Source: an uncultured Lachnobacterium sp. (GTDB lineage Bacteria; Bacillota; Clostridia; Lachnospirales; Lachnospiraceae). From it: a DNA stretch of 55,931 bases. The notes beneath the pieces are model-generated. The model saw only the letters and a list, made by a program, of their open reading frames with translations. It ran no database searches and had not been told where the DNA came from. This document shows positions 1-7,372 of the stretch, piece after piece; within the stretch, counting starts at the first letter, position 1, and each line of letters begins with the position of its first letter. Location: the NCBI GenBank assembly GCA_937889225.1, contig CALAST010000098.1, forward strand, positions 1 through 55,931, written 5' to 3'. Both the position numbers and the translations under genes were made by a program.

Positions 1-55
1 AAAGCAAGCTAATTCTTTTAATACCGGCCCTATTTAATTTGTAAGAAATCTTCAC
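1..55 (-). CDS. Start of an unidentified fifth operon gene, cut by the window edge
   Basis: On the minus strand a GGAGGG ribosome site is followed 7 bases later by GTG at 55, which overlaps the TGA stop of the zinc-ribbon gene (GTGA). The frame stays open to the edge and gives a basic start, MKISYKLNRAGIKRISLL. Overlap and ribosome site suggest one more co-transcribed gene, but 18 residues are too few to name a family. Confidence 0.45.
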   Translation of the reverse strand, partial: MKISYKLNRAGIKRISLL

Positions 56-522
56 GATACAGCCCTCCTTTTTTCGGAACTAACTGACGCATAAGTTCTA
101 ACATTTTTCTTTCTATTCAACAGTTTCTTGCATTCATCAATTACTATCTTACAATAATACTCCCCAAGATAGCCAATATGCGCCTGAGAAAGTGGCGACA
201 TGATTGTATTTGCAATCCACTGGTAACATTCATTTTTCGTCATAATACCTCTTTTCTGAATTTTATCCAAAAGCTTATGTGCTTCTAAACGCATCGCTCT
301 AAGCTTTGAATCCGCTAGCGTACCAACGGGCTTATTCGTTCCCTCGTGAACTCTAACGTAAGCATCGCATTCAGGATAATTTGTACAAACGTAAAGCATT
401 ACATTTTTGTGGTTGTCTTTATAAATCCCCTCTGCACTTCTATATTCAACCGTACTACCACAATACGGACACTTCATAGAAGTATAATTCATTCCCTTTT
501 TCTTCTTTTTATTTTTCATCAT
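52..522 (-). CDS. Phage-type zinc-ribbon protein (DUF3268-like)
   Basis: This 156-residue protein opens with a lysine-rich stretch, then a zinc ribbon (CPYCGS near residue 18 and CTNYPEC near 46), followed by a conserved block with VHEGTNKPVGTLADSKLR and a later HIGYLGEYYC segment. This matches the zinc-finger-containing DUF3268 family, known mostly from phages and mobile elements and of unknown biochemical role. An AAAGGAG site lies 7 bases before the ATG, and the start overlaps the 3' end of the thymidylate-synthase-like gene by 14 bases, implying translational coupling. A nucleic-acid or nucleotide-related role is inference from the zinc ribbon and the neighbours. Confidence 0.8.
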   Translation of the reverse strand: MMKNKKKKKGMNYTSMKCPYCGSTVEYRSAEGIYKDNHKNVMLYVCTNYPECDAYVRVHEGTNKPVGTLADSKLRAMRLEAHKLLDKIQKRGIMTKNECYQWIANTIMSPLSQAHIGYLGEYYCKIVIDECKKLLNRKKNVRTYASVSSEKRRAVS

Positions 523-1234
523 ATTTATTCTCCTTTCCCCTCTCCAATACAGACCAATAAAATTTGACTTTCTCTAAATCCATAACAGTTAAACTATCTC
601 CAAATTGTCTCGGTTTTCTATTTCCAGGTAATTTATGTAACGATCCAATCATTTCTGTATATACCCCAATTTTTAGTGTATCGTACTGAGTTCTCATTTC
701 GTTATACATTATTCGCATCAATGAATGCATACATAACATATTTACAGGAAGTGCTGTATATAATTCTTTACTTCTCCAAATAGTTATCATATTCATTCTA
801 TCGTTTTCAATAGTAAATTGTATTGCCAATAATGAAGGTAAAAAACTTAGGACATCATCATCATCTCTATAGGTAAGTATAACACATCTCCTAGAATTCT
901 TATTTCTTAGAAGTTCCTGTTTTGCCTTAACCCAAGGATTAATGCCATTTCTTTCAGACATAATGCGTCGAGCATATGACAAGTACCACTCACTATCCAA
1001 CAAATTCCATTTTTGTTCTAAAAGCGAATTTTGAACAAATACTTTATAATATTTATTAAATGGCTCCATAACCTGATTAGGTAATTGTGAATTATATATA
1101 TTTTTTATACTTATAATAGCACTCCTTGACTCGTACATATTATCTTCCGAAATAAATTCTGCTAATAATTTCAAATACGCATTATTAATGTTTTCAGATT
1201 CAATAATAATAGGCATTGTATCTAAAATATCCAT
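509..1234 (-). CDS. Thymidylate-synthase-fold protein with altered active site
   Basis: A 241-residue protein whose middle aligns by eye with thymidylate synthase and pyrimidine hydroxymethylases. KNSRR corresponds to the phosphate-binding double arginine, LPSLLAIQFTIENDRM to the PCHxxxQFYV active-site strand, IWRSKELYTALPVNM to the QRSxDxxLGLPFN block, and a later YTEMIGSLH to the GGDTHLYxNH region. The catalytic Cys-His pair is Ser-Leu here, while the RR, the RS arginine and the PxN asparagine remain. It may bind a nucleotide but should not do ordinary dUMP methylation by the known mechanism. It overlaps the oxidoreductase gene by 13 bases and has a GGAG site 8 bases before the ATG. The fold is fairly clear to me; the substrate is unknown. 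Confidence 0.65.
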   Translation of the reverse strand: MDILDTMPIIIESENINNAYLKLLAEFISEDNMYESRSAIISIKNIYNSQLPNQVMEPFNKYYKVFVQNSLLEQKWNLLDSEWYLSYARRIMSERNGINPWVKAKQELLRNKNSRRCVILTYRDDDDVLSFLPSLLAIQFTIENDRMNMITIWRSKELYTALPVNMLCMHSLMRIMYNEMRTQYDTLKIGVYTEMIGSLHKLPGNRKPRQFGDSLTVMDLEKVKFYWSVLERGKENKYDEK

Positions 1235-2196
1235 TCACATATCTCCTTGCAATCCTCATATATATCTTCAACTAATTTATATCTCCATGTTGCCATTCTT
1301 CCTAACAAAAAGATATTACTTTTTCTATACCTTTCCTTTACTTGCCAAAATACATCATTATCAATTTGCTTAAATCTCCCCGGATAGCTGATATAAGACT
1401 GTTTATTCGCATATGCAGTGTCAAAAATAAGATTAATGAATTTTCGTTCTTCCAATGTCAAATAATCAAAATCAACTTTTTCCCGAGATTCAAGAAAAAT
1501 TGTGGCATTTAATTTAGCCATCCTTGAGAAACGAATTTTATCATCTGTACAATACAGCACTTTATATTTATTATCTGCATCAACTTGAAACCTATCAATA
1601 AAAAAAGGATATGAATTTAACAGAGAGTTGGTCCAATGGCATTGTCCTGTTATACTATTCAAGTTCTTTAATGGTATAGTGGATATTAAAAAATCATACT
1701 CAATTTCATCACCATGTAATGTATATATTTTTTTACTAGATACATCAACTCTAACAACTTCTGTATTAAAAAGACACATATTATTCGAATTCATTTTTTG
1801 TAATTCAGAATAAAATACCATTTTTCTCCCCAAATTTCCTTTGCTATCTTTTATGACATATGCAGTTTTCTCTTTCTCTATATATTTTATTGTATTATTG
1901 CTATGGCATCCTAATACTTTTATAGCATATCTTTCAGACAAACTATCGGTACCTTTAAATAGGATATTTTCTTTTTCATATATCCCCATCTCAACTATAA
2001 TTGGGACAAAAAAACTAGAAAAATCATCAATAGTTTTATTAAAGTAAAAAGGGACGTCATCTACATAATCTTCATTTACTTTTGCTTTTCTTTCTAACAC
2101 TAAACAGGAATAATCATGATTAATGTGATATTTTAAATATGCCATGAATAATTGAGCACTAATACCATTGCCCAAAATAACTATTCTAATGCTCAT
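1222..2196 (-). CDS. FAD/NAD(P)-binding oxidoreductase, amine-oxidase-like
   Basis: A 324-residue protein with an N-terminal Rossmann motif (IVILGNGISAQLFMAYL), a central YDFLISTIPL segment typical of the second nucleotide-binding half of FAD-dependent amine oxidases, protoporphyrinogen oxidases and UDP-galactopyranose mutase relatives, and a C-terminal FLLGRMATWRYKLVEDIYED block equivalent to the GR-A-W-Y FAD-contact motif of that superfamily. It is shorter than most members. Its ATG lies within the 3' end of the radical SAM gene and its own 3' end overlaps the next gene, so the products are probably made together. The substrate cannot be read from the sequence; reduction or isomerisation of a sugar or nucleoside intermediate is only a guess. 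Confidence 0.65.
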   Translation of the reverse strand: MSIRIVILGNGISAQLFMAYLKYHINHDYSCLVLERKAKVNEDYVDDVPFYFNKTIDDFSSFFVPIIVEMGIYEKENILFKGTDSLSERYAIKVLGCHSNNTIKYIEKEKTAYVIKDSKGNLGRKMVFYSELQKMNSNNMCLFNTEVVRVDVSSKKIYTLHGDEIEYDFLISTIPLKNLNSITGQCHWTNSLLNSYPFFIDRFQVDADNKYKVLYCTDDKIRFSRMAKLNATIFLESREKVDFDYLTLEERKFINLIFDTAYANKQSYISYPGRFKQIDNDVFWQVKERYRKSNIFLLGRMATWRYKLVEDIYEDCKEICEWIF

Positions 2197-3751
2197 CTAG
2201 CATTTCCTCTTTCAAAACTTCCTCATTATCATAAAGCAAAGCTATATCTGGTCTATCTCCATATGGCACAATATAATGCAAAATTCCTTTGCTTTTATAT
2301 ATTTGCGAGGTTATTCTATCTGCATCCAACAAATCTTTGCATATTTTCTCTCGTTCGTCATTCCATTGATTCATAGGAATACTCTCCAACTTATTAATCA
2401 ATTGACTATACTCCTCAGAACATTCATTATCCAAATAGCTATTTAGCCACCACCCAAAAAAAGTTCTAAATTTATCAATCCAACATTTATCATCTGAAGA
2501 AAATTTAAATTTGGAATAAGTTGAATAGTTATGGAAAGATAATGTTTCATCGATTAAATCCATTTGTCTGGCCACCTCATAATAATCCGTTCCTTTATAT
2601 GGATAGCCCAAAGAAACACGAATACCTGATGGTTTTAATCTTGCATTCCACTTCATAGTACTTTTCATTTCATCTCTAGTTTCACTTGGATGTGCAACAA
2701 TATTGTATGAAAATGTTCGTAAACCAATAGCGTGACATTTTTCAAATACAGAAATCATTCTATTCTGTGAAAATTTTCTTCGAATAATATTTTTACATAT
2801 TCTTTCTGATGTAGACTCTATTCCAAATCTAATCAAATCACAATTTGCCTCTTTCATAAGTTGTAACAGTTCATCATCAACGTCATTAATTGTAGTCAAG
2901 CAAACAAATGGCAAATGAACTTTGTCTTTATATTTCACAAAAAATCTTTTCATATATTCTTGATCAAACGTAAATGTATCATCAATGAAAGAAAATGCCT
3001 TAACAAACGGATATTTATCTCTTATCCAACATAACTCTTCAATCATATTATCAATATCTCTCAAACGCAGATAATGTAGTTCTGTGTTAGAACTTCCTTT
3101 TGCTCCCAAATCCTGTTTTAAAATTCGTACTTCTGATAGATTATGACAAAATGTACATCTGTAAGGACACCCTCTATTCATTGAAACATTTACCCAACCA
3201 CGTCTTAAAGTAGTAATTTTTTCAAAATCCCAATTTTCTAAATCCATGAAAGGAAGTTTGAAATTCTGCTTTAATGGACGCATTGGATTTTTTATTATTT
3301 CATTATCACCCTTAAACCATACATTCCTAATATCTGTTTGCTCATTTCCCTGTGCAATACTATCTACAAGTTCAACTATTGCCTCCTCTCCTTCACCACG
3401 TATTGCATAATCAAATATACTTTCTTTTGTAAAGACACTTTCTGCATTCAAAGTAACATGAATTCCCCCAATAATAATTTTCATTTGGGGATTAATGCTT
3501 TTTATTTTTTTACATAATTTCTCCATATCCTCATAATGACTCTCCCCTGTAGAAAGAGCAATAATATCTGGGGCGTTTTTTTTAATTTCTATCAATAATT
3601 CATCTATCACAAATGGCACGCCTAACATGTCAGAGATATGTAATATATTTGTTTGATATCCATGCCCTTTAAGTATTGAAGATAAATATGAAACTCCAAT
3701 ACTTAACCCAATAGGGCAATCGTAATTAGGCCATATAAACAATATTTTCAT
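2186..3751 (-). CDS. Radical SAM enzyme with N-terminal B12-binding-type domain
   Basis: About 521 residues. The N-terminal 140 or so (starting MKILFIWPNYDCPIGLSIG, with IIALSTGESHY and IIGGIHVTLN) resemble the cobalamin-binding Rossmann domain of class B radical SAM enzymes. The radical SAM core carries CPYRCTFC, the CX3CX2C ligand set for the 4Fe-4S cluster, followed by FSFIDDTF and IRFGIESTSE, typical barrel strands. These enzymes cleave S-adenosylmethionine and often methylate or rearrange unactivated carbon. The ATG at 3751 is preferred over 3757 because the AAGGAG site is then 9 rather than 3 bases away. It is the first gene of an overlapping operon with promoter and leader hairpin upstream. 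Confidence 0.85.
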   Translation of the reverse strand: MKILFIWPNYDCPIGLSIGVSYLSSILKGHGYQTNILHISDMLGVPFVIDELLIEIKKNAPDIIALSTGESHYEDMEKLCKKIKSINPQMKIIIGGIHVTLNAESVFTKESIFDYAIRGEGEEAIVELVDSIAQGNEQTDIRNVWFKGDNEIIKNPMRPLKQNFKLPFMDLENWDFEKITTLRRGWVNVSMNRGCPYRCTFCHNLSEVRILKQDLGAKGSSNTELHYLRLRDIDNMIEELCWIRDKYPFVKAFSFIDDTFTFDQEYMKRFFVKYKDKVHLPFVCLTTINDVDDELLQLMKEANCDLIRFGIESTSERICKNIIRRKFSQNRMISVFEKCHAIGLRTFSYNIVAHPSETRDEMKSTMKWNARLKPSGIRVSLGYPYKGTDYYEVARQMDLIDETLSFHNYSTYSKFKFSSDDKCWIDKFRTFFGWWLNSYLDNECSEEYSQLINKLESIPMNQWNDEREKICKDLLDADRITSQIYKSKGILHYIVPYGDRPDIALLYDNEEVLKEEMLDEH

Positions 3752-3787
3752 TGCCATACTCTCCTTCTTTTCTCAAATAAAACAAAA

Positions 3788-3836
3788 TCTGCCTAACAAA
3801 ACAATAGAAAACTTTTTCATTGTTGTATTAGACAGA
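3788..3836 (-). promoter_or_regulatory. Terminator-like leader hairpin (possible attenuator)
   Basis: Two 18-base arms (3788-3805 and 3819-3836) pair with three mismatches across a 13-base loop. On the minus strand they are followed by TTTTGTTTTATTT and then the ribosome site of the radical SAM gene. An intrinsic-terminator shape between promoter and first gene suggests transcription attenuation. The alternative is a weak second terminator for the upstream Abi gene. Confidence 0.45.
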
Positions 3837-3902
3837 GCAAACTTTTAATTGCCCAACCCATAAAATATTTTTACAGGTTACGGATATCTTTATTTTTGTT
3901 AT

Positions 3903-3931
3903 ATTTTACCATAATATTCAGAAATAATCAA
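3903..3931 (-). promoter_or_regulatory. Predicted sigma-A promoter of the radical SAM operon
   Basis: On the minus strand TTGATT (3931-3926) and TAAAAT (3908-3903) are separated by 17 bases. Transcription would begin near 3896, leaving a leader of about 145 bases before the ATG at 3751. Confidence 0.5.
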
Positions 3932-3977
3932 CGATAGTTCTGCATATTTTACATATGATATAAATGCTTGCTAAACA

Positions 3978-4013
3978 GTAAACCTCCAAATCTTATTTGA
4001 CTTGGAGGTTTAC
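3978..4013 (-). terminator. Hairpin terminator after the Abi gene
   Basis: A perfect 12-base inverted repeat (3978-3989 with 4002-4013) sits 11 bases beyond the Abi stop codon. The U-tract on the minus side is short, so termination may be partial. Confidence 0.6.
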
Positions 4014-4024
4014 TTTCAACCATT

Positions 4025-4966
4025 TTACTGCTTTCTGTATCTAGTTATCTTTCTCCAGTTTTCCGAAAAACCCATTTTTTCATATAATTCTTGCTCCGAT
4101 ATACTATCATGCTTCTTAAGGTATTTGTCAATTAATGCTTTAAGCTCCTTTATAAATTCCTTATACCAGCTATCACTCAGCATATATCTTAAAGCAATCA
4201 CAACTGAAAATAAATCATTTTTTCCATTCACATATTGTGTGCCTTTTTGAGCAATCTTTAATTTCATATGTATTGGTAAATCCGGTATGCTATCAGTGGT
4301 TCTATAAGTAAATAATCGTTCACCATGTGCACAGACATTCCTGAATTTTACCATTACAGCCAAAATAGAAATCATTTGACTCTCGTTGATGCATGGATAA
4401 TTCCTGCTAACCTTAATCTGTATATCTTGCGGAAGCAGCATATACATTTTTGAGATATTTCCAAATGTCAATGCATTTGTCAGTACCCATAACGGAACAT
4501 TTCCATATTTTCTCTGTGCATGATTTATGTAATGATAATCTGTCGGCTTTGTAACATACCCTTCTAATATTTTTATTAAACGGTCAATATCTCTTTGATT
4601 TTTCTTACCTACATAATTGTAATTTGCAGTATCAAGATATTCCTTTTGGTTCTCGCCATTCTTCTCTGTAAAATAGTAGGAGACTTGTGACTTTATTTCA
4701 TTTTCTACTTTAATGAGATATCTCAAAAGCAACTGCCTTAAAGATTCATCAAAATAATATAACTCTACAATATCCTCAAATCTCGTTCCATCCTTGTACT
4801 TCTTGGTTGTTGGATTTTTAAAGATATCCTTATACCCTCCAATTAATGAATAGTAGCTTGTCTGCCTTAAAATCTCCTTGGCATATGTCTCATCATCAAT
4901 TTGCAGATTTTTCTCATTCTTCAGTTTTTCTATTTGCTGATCATAACTCAAAAAAATCTTTGGCAT
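4025..4966 (-). CDS. Abi_2/AbiF-family HEPN abortive-infection protein
   Basis: About 313 residues from MPKIFLSYDQQIEKL. Family features are the N-terminal block with YYSLIGGYKDIF, the YFDESLRQLLLRYLIKVENEIKS helix pair and a C-terminal HEPN-type RNCVAH-like motif, seen here as RNVCAHGERL (Arg-x4-His). These proteins act in phage abortive infection, the HEPN motif being a predicted RNase site. An AGGAG site fits the ATG at 4966 (9 bases) better than 4972 (3 bases); an upstream in-frame GTG at 5053 would fall inside the structured leader and is unlikely. A strong promoter with a GC-rich leader precedes the gene, an arrangement known for abiF-linked noncoding RNA. Confidence 0.85.
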   Translation of the reverse strand: MPKIFLSYDQQIEKLKNEKNLQIDDETYAKEILRQTSYYSLIGGYKDIFKNPTTKKYKDGTRFEDIVELYYFDESLRQLLLRYLIKVENEIKSQVSYYFTEKNGENQKEYLDTANYNYVGKKNQRDIDRLIKILEGYVTKPTDYHYINHAQRKYGNVPLWVLTNALTFGNISKMYMLLPQDIQIKVSRNYPCINESQMISILAVMVKFRNVCAHGERLFTYRTTDSIPDLPIHMKLKIAQKGTQYVNGKNDLFSVVIALRYMLSDSWYKEFIKELKALIDKYLKKHDSISEQELYEKMGFSENWRKITRYRKQ

Positions 4967-4983
4967 ATACATTGTCTCCTTAA

Positions 4984-5054
4984 AGTAAAAAAGAGGAGCC
5001 CCCGCAGGTTCTCCCCCGGTCGCAGGCCTCACAGGTTTCTGCAACGCGATCACT
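4984..5054 (-). ncRNA. GC-rich structured leader, candidate abiF-associated ncRNA
   Basis: Between promoter and Abi gene lies a roughly 70-base block far richer in G+C than its surroundings. It carries three related units (5003-5010, 5021-5026, 5030-5037, core CRCAGG on the plus strand) and ends on the minus strand in GGCTCCTC followed by six T residues, like a terminator. Structured RNAs upstream of abiF-family genes are established, and some act as RNA antitoxins; assignment of this one rests on position and composition only. Confidence 0.6.
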
Positions 5055-5060
5055 GTATTT

Positions 5061-5089
5061 ATCTTACTTGACTTTGAACTTCATGTCAA
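5061..5089 (-). promoter_or_regulatory. Strong sigma-A promoter of the abiF leader RNA
   Basis: The minus strand reads TTGACA (5089-5084), a 17-base spacer, then TAAGAT (5066-5061). The -35 box is perfect. Transcription should start near 5054, so the GC-rich leader is made first. Confidence 0.7.
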
Positions 5090-5146
5090 GCAATTTCTAC
5101 AGCCACTATAGTATATGCTGTTATTTATTCTTTAATACCCAAATAT

Positions 5147-5377
5147 TTATGAAGGCTCAACACCATACGCATCCAGCTTATCAGTCAATTCCTTTATCAT
5201 ATATAGAGTACGTGCCATAGCCTGTTCTGAAATCATCCCTGCATCAAACAAATGCTTATCTCTGCTTTCTATTCTGCTGTGTAACGCATCTATTCCGTAA
5301 AATACATTCAATAAAGCAAAATTGAACACTTGCTTCCAAGTTGTCAAATCAGATTTACCAAGCTCTATTTTAAACAC
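5147..5377 (-). pseudogene. Unidentified gene fragment
   Basis: A 76-residue frame with GTG start and no ribosome site. It stays open upstream of the GTG (LDEYDTDAVFKIELG), so it looks like the 3' end of a longer gene that lost its beginning rather than a small gene. It starts about 20 bases after the truncated acetyltransferase, in another frame. The helical sequence (TTWKQVFNFALLNVFYGIDA, then KELTDKLDAYGVEPS) is not one I recognise. Confidence 0.4.
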
Positions 5378-5397
5378 AGCATCCGTATCATATTCAT

Positions 5398-5757
5398 CTA
5401 ATATGCAGTATATTTTAAATACTGCTTATTGTATTCCGCCAAATCTTCCACATATACAATGTCACAGGAACTGACTTCACCATCTTTATTTTTTACAATT
5501 GTATTCACTGCAATCGTATCATATTGCATAAGTTTATCACCAACAGGAAGTATGTAAAACTCTTTGACACCCACTGCGGCTTTCCCAATACAGTAATCCA
5601 AAAGCATATTGAACTTCAGATGTCTTCTTTTACTGATTTTAATCAGATTTGTTACGTCCAATGTCTTAAAAAAAGTTACCATTGGATTTGGGGCTTTCAT
5701 CCAAAATTCATATGCCATAGCTCTCGTTGTGTCCTTCGGTTGAATTTCTTTTGCCAC
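5398..5757 (-). pseudogene. Truncated chloramphenicol acetyltransferase-like protein (CatA type)
   Basis: The 119 residues match the N-terminal half of type A chloramphenicol acetyltransferases: FWMKAPNPMVTFFKTLDVTN resembles the YFxxxPxTYSMTVKLDIT region, followed by FNMLLDYCIGKA. The usual length is about 210-220 residues, and the catalytic HHxxxDG near the C terminus is absent, so no acetyl transfer is expected. GTG start with GAGAGGAG 8-9 bases upstream, third gene after tetR and the M50-like gene. The missing half probably went in the event that brought in the following fragment. Confidence 0.65.
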
Positions 5758-5759
5758 TG

Positions 5760-6272
5760 CTACAACTCCTCTCTCAACTTTATAAATGCCCGCTTGTATT
5801 TAGGCAACACAATCTTCACGAACACTGCTATGTTGACGAACAAAATGATTCCGTACAGTATTCGAGCCACCGCTTCTGGAACGATCAACGATATACCATT
5901 CATATCTCCACCACCAAAGAAACCACAAAGTATACTCAAATACAGTGGGGCAATGAGGAGCATTGCAATTGTAATATAGTACATACCTGCCTTAAAAACC
6001 TTTGAAGAAACCTGTCCAATCTTATCCGCAAAAGCAACCAGTACATATGCCGTTATCATCGTTGCTACAGACCCTGCAATACAAAATATTCCCAACTGAT
6101 TTTCAGTCATCTTCTCTGCGAATACATCGATTTGTACTCCCAGCCCAATAAAGTTTATTTTTTTGAACATATCAATCTTCAACGCATATATTAGATGTGC
6201 TCTTTCATGTATTACGTAATACGAAAGAATCGCTAAAAATAATCCTATATATTGTCTCGTTCGTTTGCTCAT
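5760..6272 (-). CDS. Membrane M50-like metalloprotease family protein
   Basis: A 170-residue integral membrane protein with about four hydrophobic segments. The first ends in VIHERAHLIYAL, an HExxH zinc-protease motif in the position found in small site-2-protease-like (M50) proteins; a later GSVATMITAYV segment fits the same group. Its ATG overlaps the tetR stop as ATGA, so it is under the same repressor. A role beside a resistance-type acetyltransferase is not obvious from the sequence, and a non-proteolytic role is possible. Confidence 0.6.
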   Translation of the reverse strand: MSKRTRQYIGLFLAILSYYVIHERAHLIYALKIDMFKKINFIGLGVQIDVFAEKMTENQLGIFCIAGSVATMITAYVLVAFADKIGQVSSKVFKAGMYYITIAMLLIAPLYLSILCGFFGGGDMNGISLIVPEAVARILYGIILFVNIAVFVKIVLPKYKRAFIKLREEL

Positions 6273-6865
6273 ACTTCTCCCCCATAAGTCTTAATAAAAT
6301 GTCGAATGAATTTTTCCATCTGTCCTATTGCTTCTGTCTGTTTCTGCGGTTCACGATCACAAAGGTGGATAAGAGATGTAATCGGTGCGGTATAAATAAA
6401 TGCCAACATCGCAGGATCTTCATTTTTCAAAAGTCCATCAGCTATCATTTTTTCAAAAGTTACAGTAAAAATCTTTTCTGTGCCCCCAAGAAAATGCTTT
6501 GTCGCTAATTTACACACCCGTTCATCATGAAACTGTTCTGTTAACAGCAGTTTTCTTGTAAGAATGATTCTCGAATCATGCACTGTAAAATCAATCATCC
6601 CCATTGTCAAAGAAAATAATTCTTCACACGATTTCGGCATATCAGGAAGATGTTCTGCCGAACCAAAACGCTGTGCATAGTATGCTTCCATCCTGTCAAG
6701 AAGTGCTTTCCATATATCTTCCTTGCTTGCATAATGCTTATATAATGCAGATTTACTCAAACCAAGTCGGGCAGCAAGATCACGCAGATTGGTTCCTTTA
6801 TACCCATTTTCAGCAAACATAATAAGTGCTTCATCCAAAATTCTGATTTTCGTTGTATTCTCCAT
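6269..6865 (-). CDS. TetR-family transcriptional repressor
   Basis: About 198 residues. The N-terminal helix-turn-helix runs from ILDEALIMFAENGYKGTNL through LAARLGLSKSALYKHYASK, the canonical TetR pattern, followed by an all-helical ligand domain. The ATG at 6865 is chosen because GGAGG lies 5 bases upstream; an earlier in-frame TTG overlaps that site. Its promoter holds a perfect palindrome in the spacer, so autorepression of tetR and the two downstream genes is likely. The ligand is unknown. Confidence 0.9.
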   Translation of the reverse strand: MENTTKIRILDEALIMFAENGYKGTNLRDLAARLGLSKSALYKHYASKEDIWKALLDRMEAYYAQRFGSAEHLPDMPKSCEELFSLTMGMIDFTVHDSRIILTRKLLLTEQFHDERVCKLATKHFLGGTEKIFTVTFEKMIADGLLKNEDPAMLAFIYTAPITSLIHLCDREPQKQTEAIGQMEKFIRHFIKTYGGEV

Positions 6866-6906
6866 AATGTCCTCCAAATAGAAAAGGTGTCCAAATGGGC
6901 ACCTTG

Positions 6907-6936
6907 ATTATAAGTGACCTTTCGGTCACCTGTCAA
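6907..6936 (-). promoter_or_regulatory. TetR-controlled promoter with operator in the spacer
   Basis: On the minus strand TTGACA (6936-6931) and TATAAT (6912-6907), both consensus, are 18 bases apart. The spacer contains the palindrome GTGACC-GAAA-GGTCAC (6914-6929), a typical TetR operator shape. A bound repressor would block polymerase directly. A second inverted repeat (6885-6892 with 6897-6904) follows in the leader. Confidence 0.85.
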
Positions 6937-7372
6937 TACATATTTTTACATACTTAAAAAGTAAACATCCTTTTATTACTAACAAAAAAAATGCCATGAC
7001 CACAGCATAGGATTCTCTTGTCATTGCCAACAATAATACAGTTAAAACACTAATCACCATTGATACCCCTGTCATTATTCTATTGTATCTTTCCACTCCT
7101 AATTTTGTCAGCAACAAGTTAATAACTCCTGCTACAACCAATGAAATGAATATCATCCAATACAATAAACGTTTCCACGATGTTGTCTGAGTATATGCAA
7201 ATAGGTTTACCAAATACACAAATCCATTTACCCTATCAGGATAAAGCGGTAAAATTATTAAAATAAAGGAACAGACATCCAATAAGCCAAATAATAAGTC
7301 ACACATATTCCGTAGGTTCGCTTTGTTTTCTTTTTCGGCAATAGAAAGCATTTTTTTACTGGATAACAAATC
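6926..7372 (-). pseudogene. C-terminal remnant of a multi-pass membrane protein
   Basis: About 149 residues with four hydrophobic segments (for example FGLLDVCSFILIILPLYPD and WMIFISLVVAGVINLLL) after a charged stretch AEKENKANLRNM. It resembles the membrane tail of Firmicutes helix-turn-helix/membrane proteins, but no N-terminal domain and no independent start are present: upstream of about 7370 the same DNA encodes AbiEii in another frame. I read it as the tail of a gene whose front was deleted. The original identity is uncertain. Confidence 0.45.

Noticed and set aside
4967..5053. GTG start extending the Abi protein by about 29 residues
   Set aside because: It would begin at the transcription start inside the GC-rich leader. 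AGGAG is placed for the ATG at 4966, and the extra residues do not resemble the family.
5398..5757. Functional chloramphenicol resistance gene
   Set aside because: Only the N-terminal half of the family is present and the catalytic histidine motif is missing.
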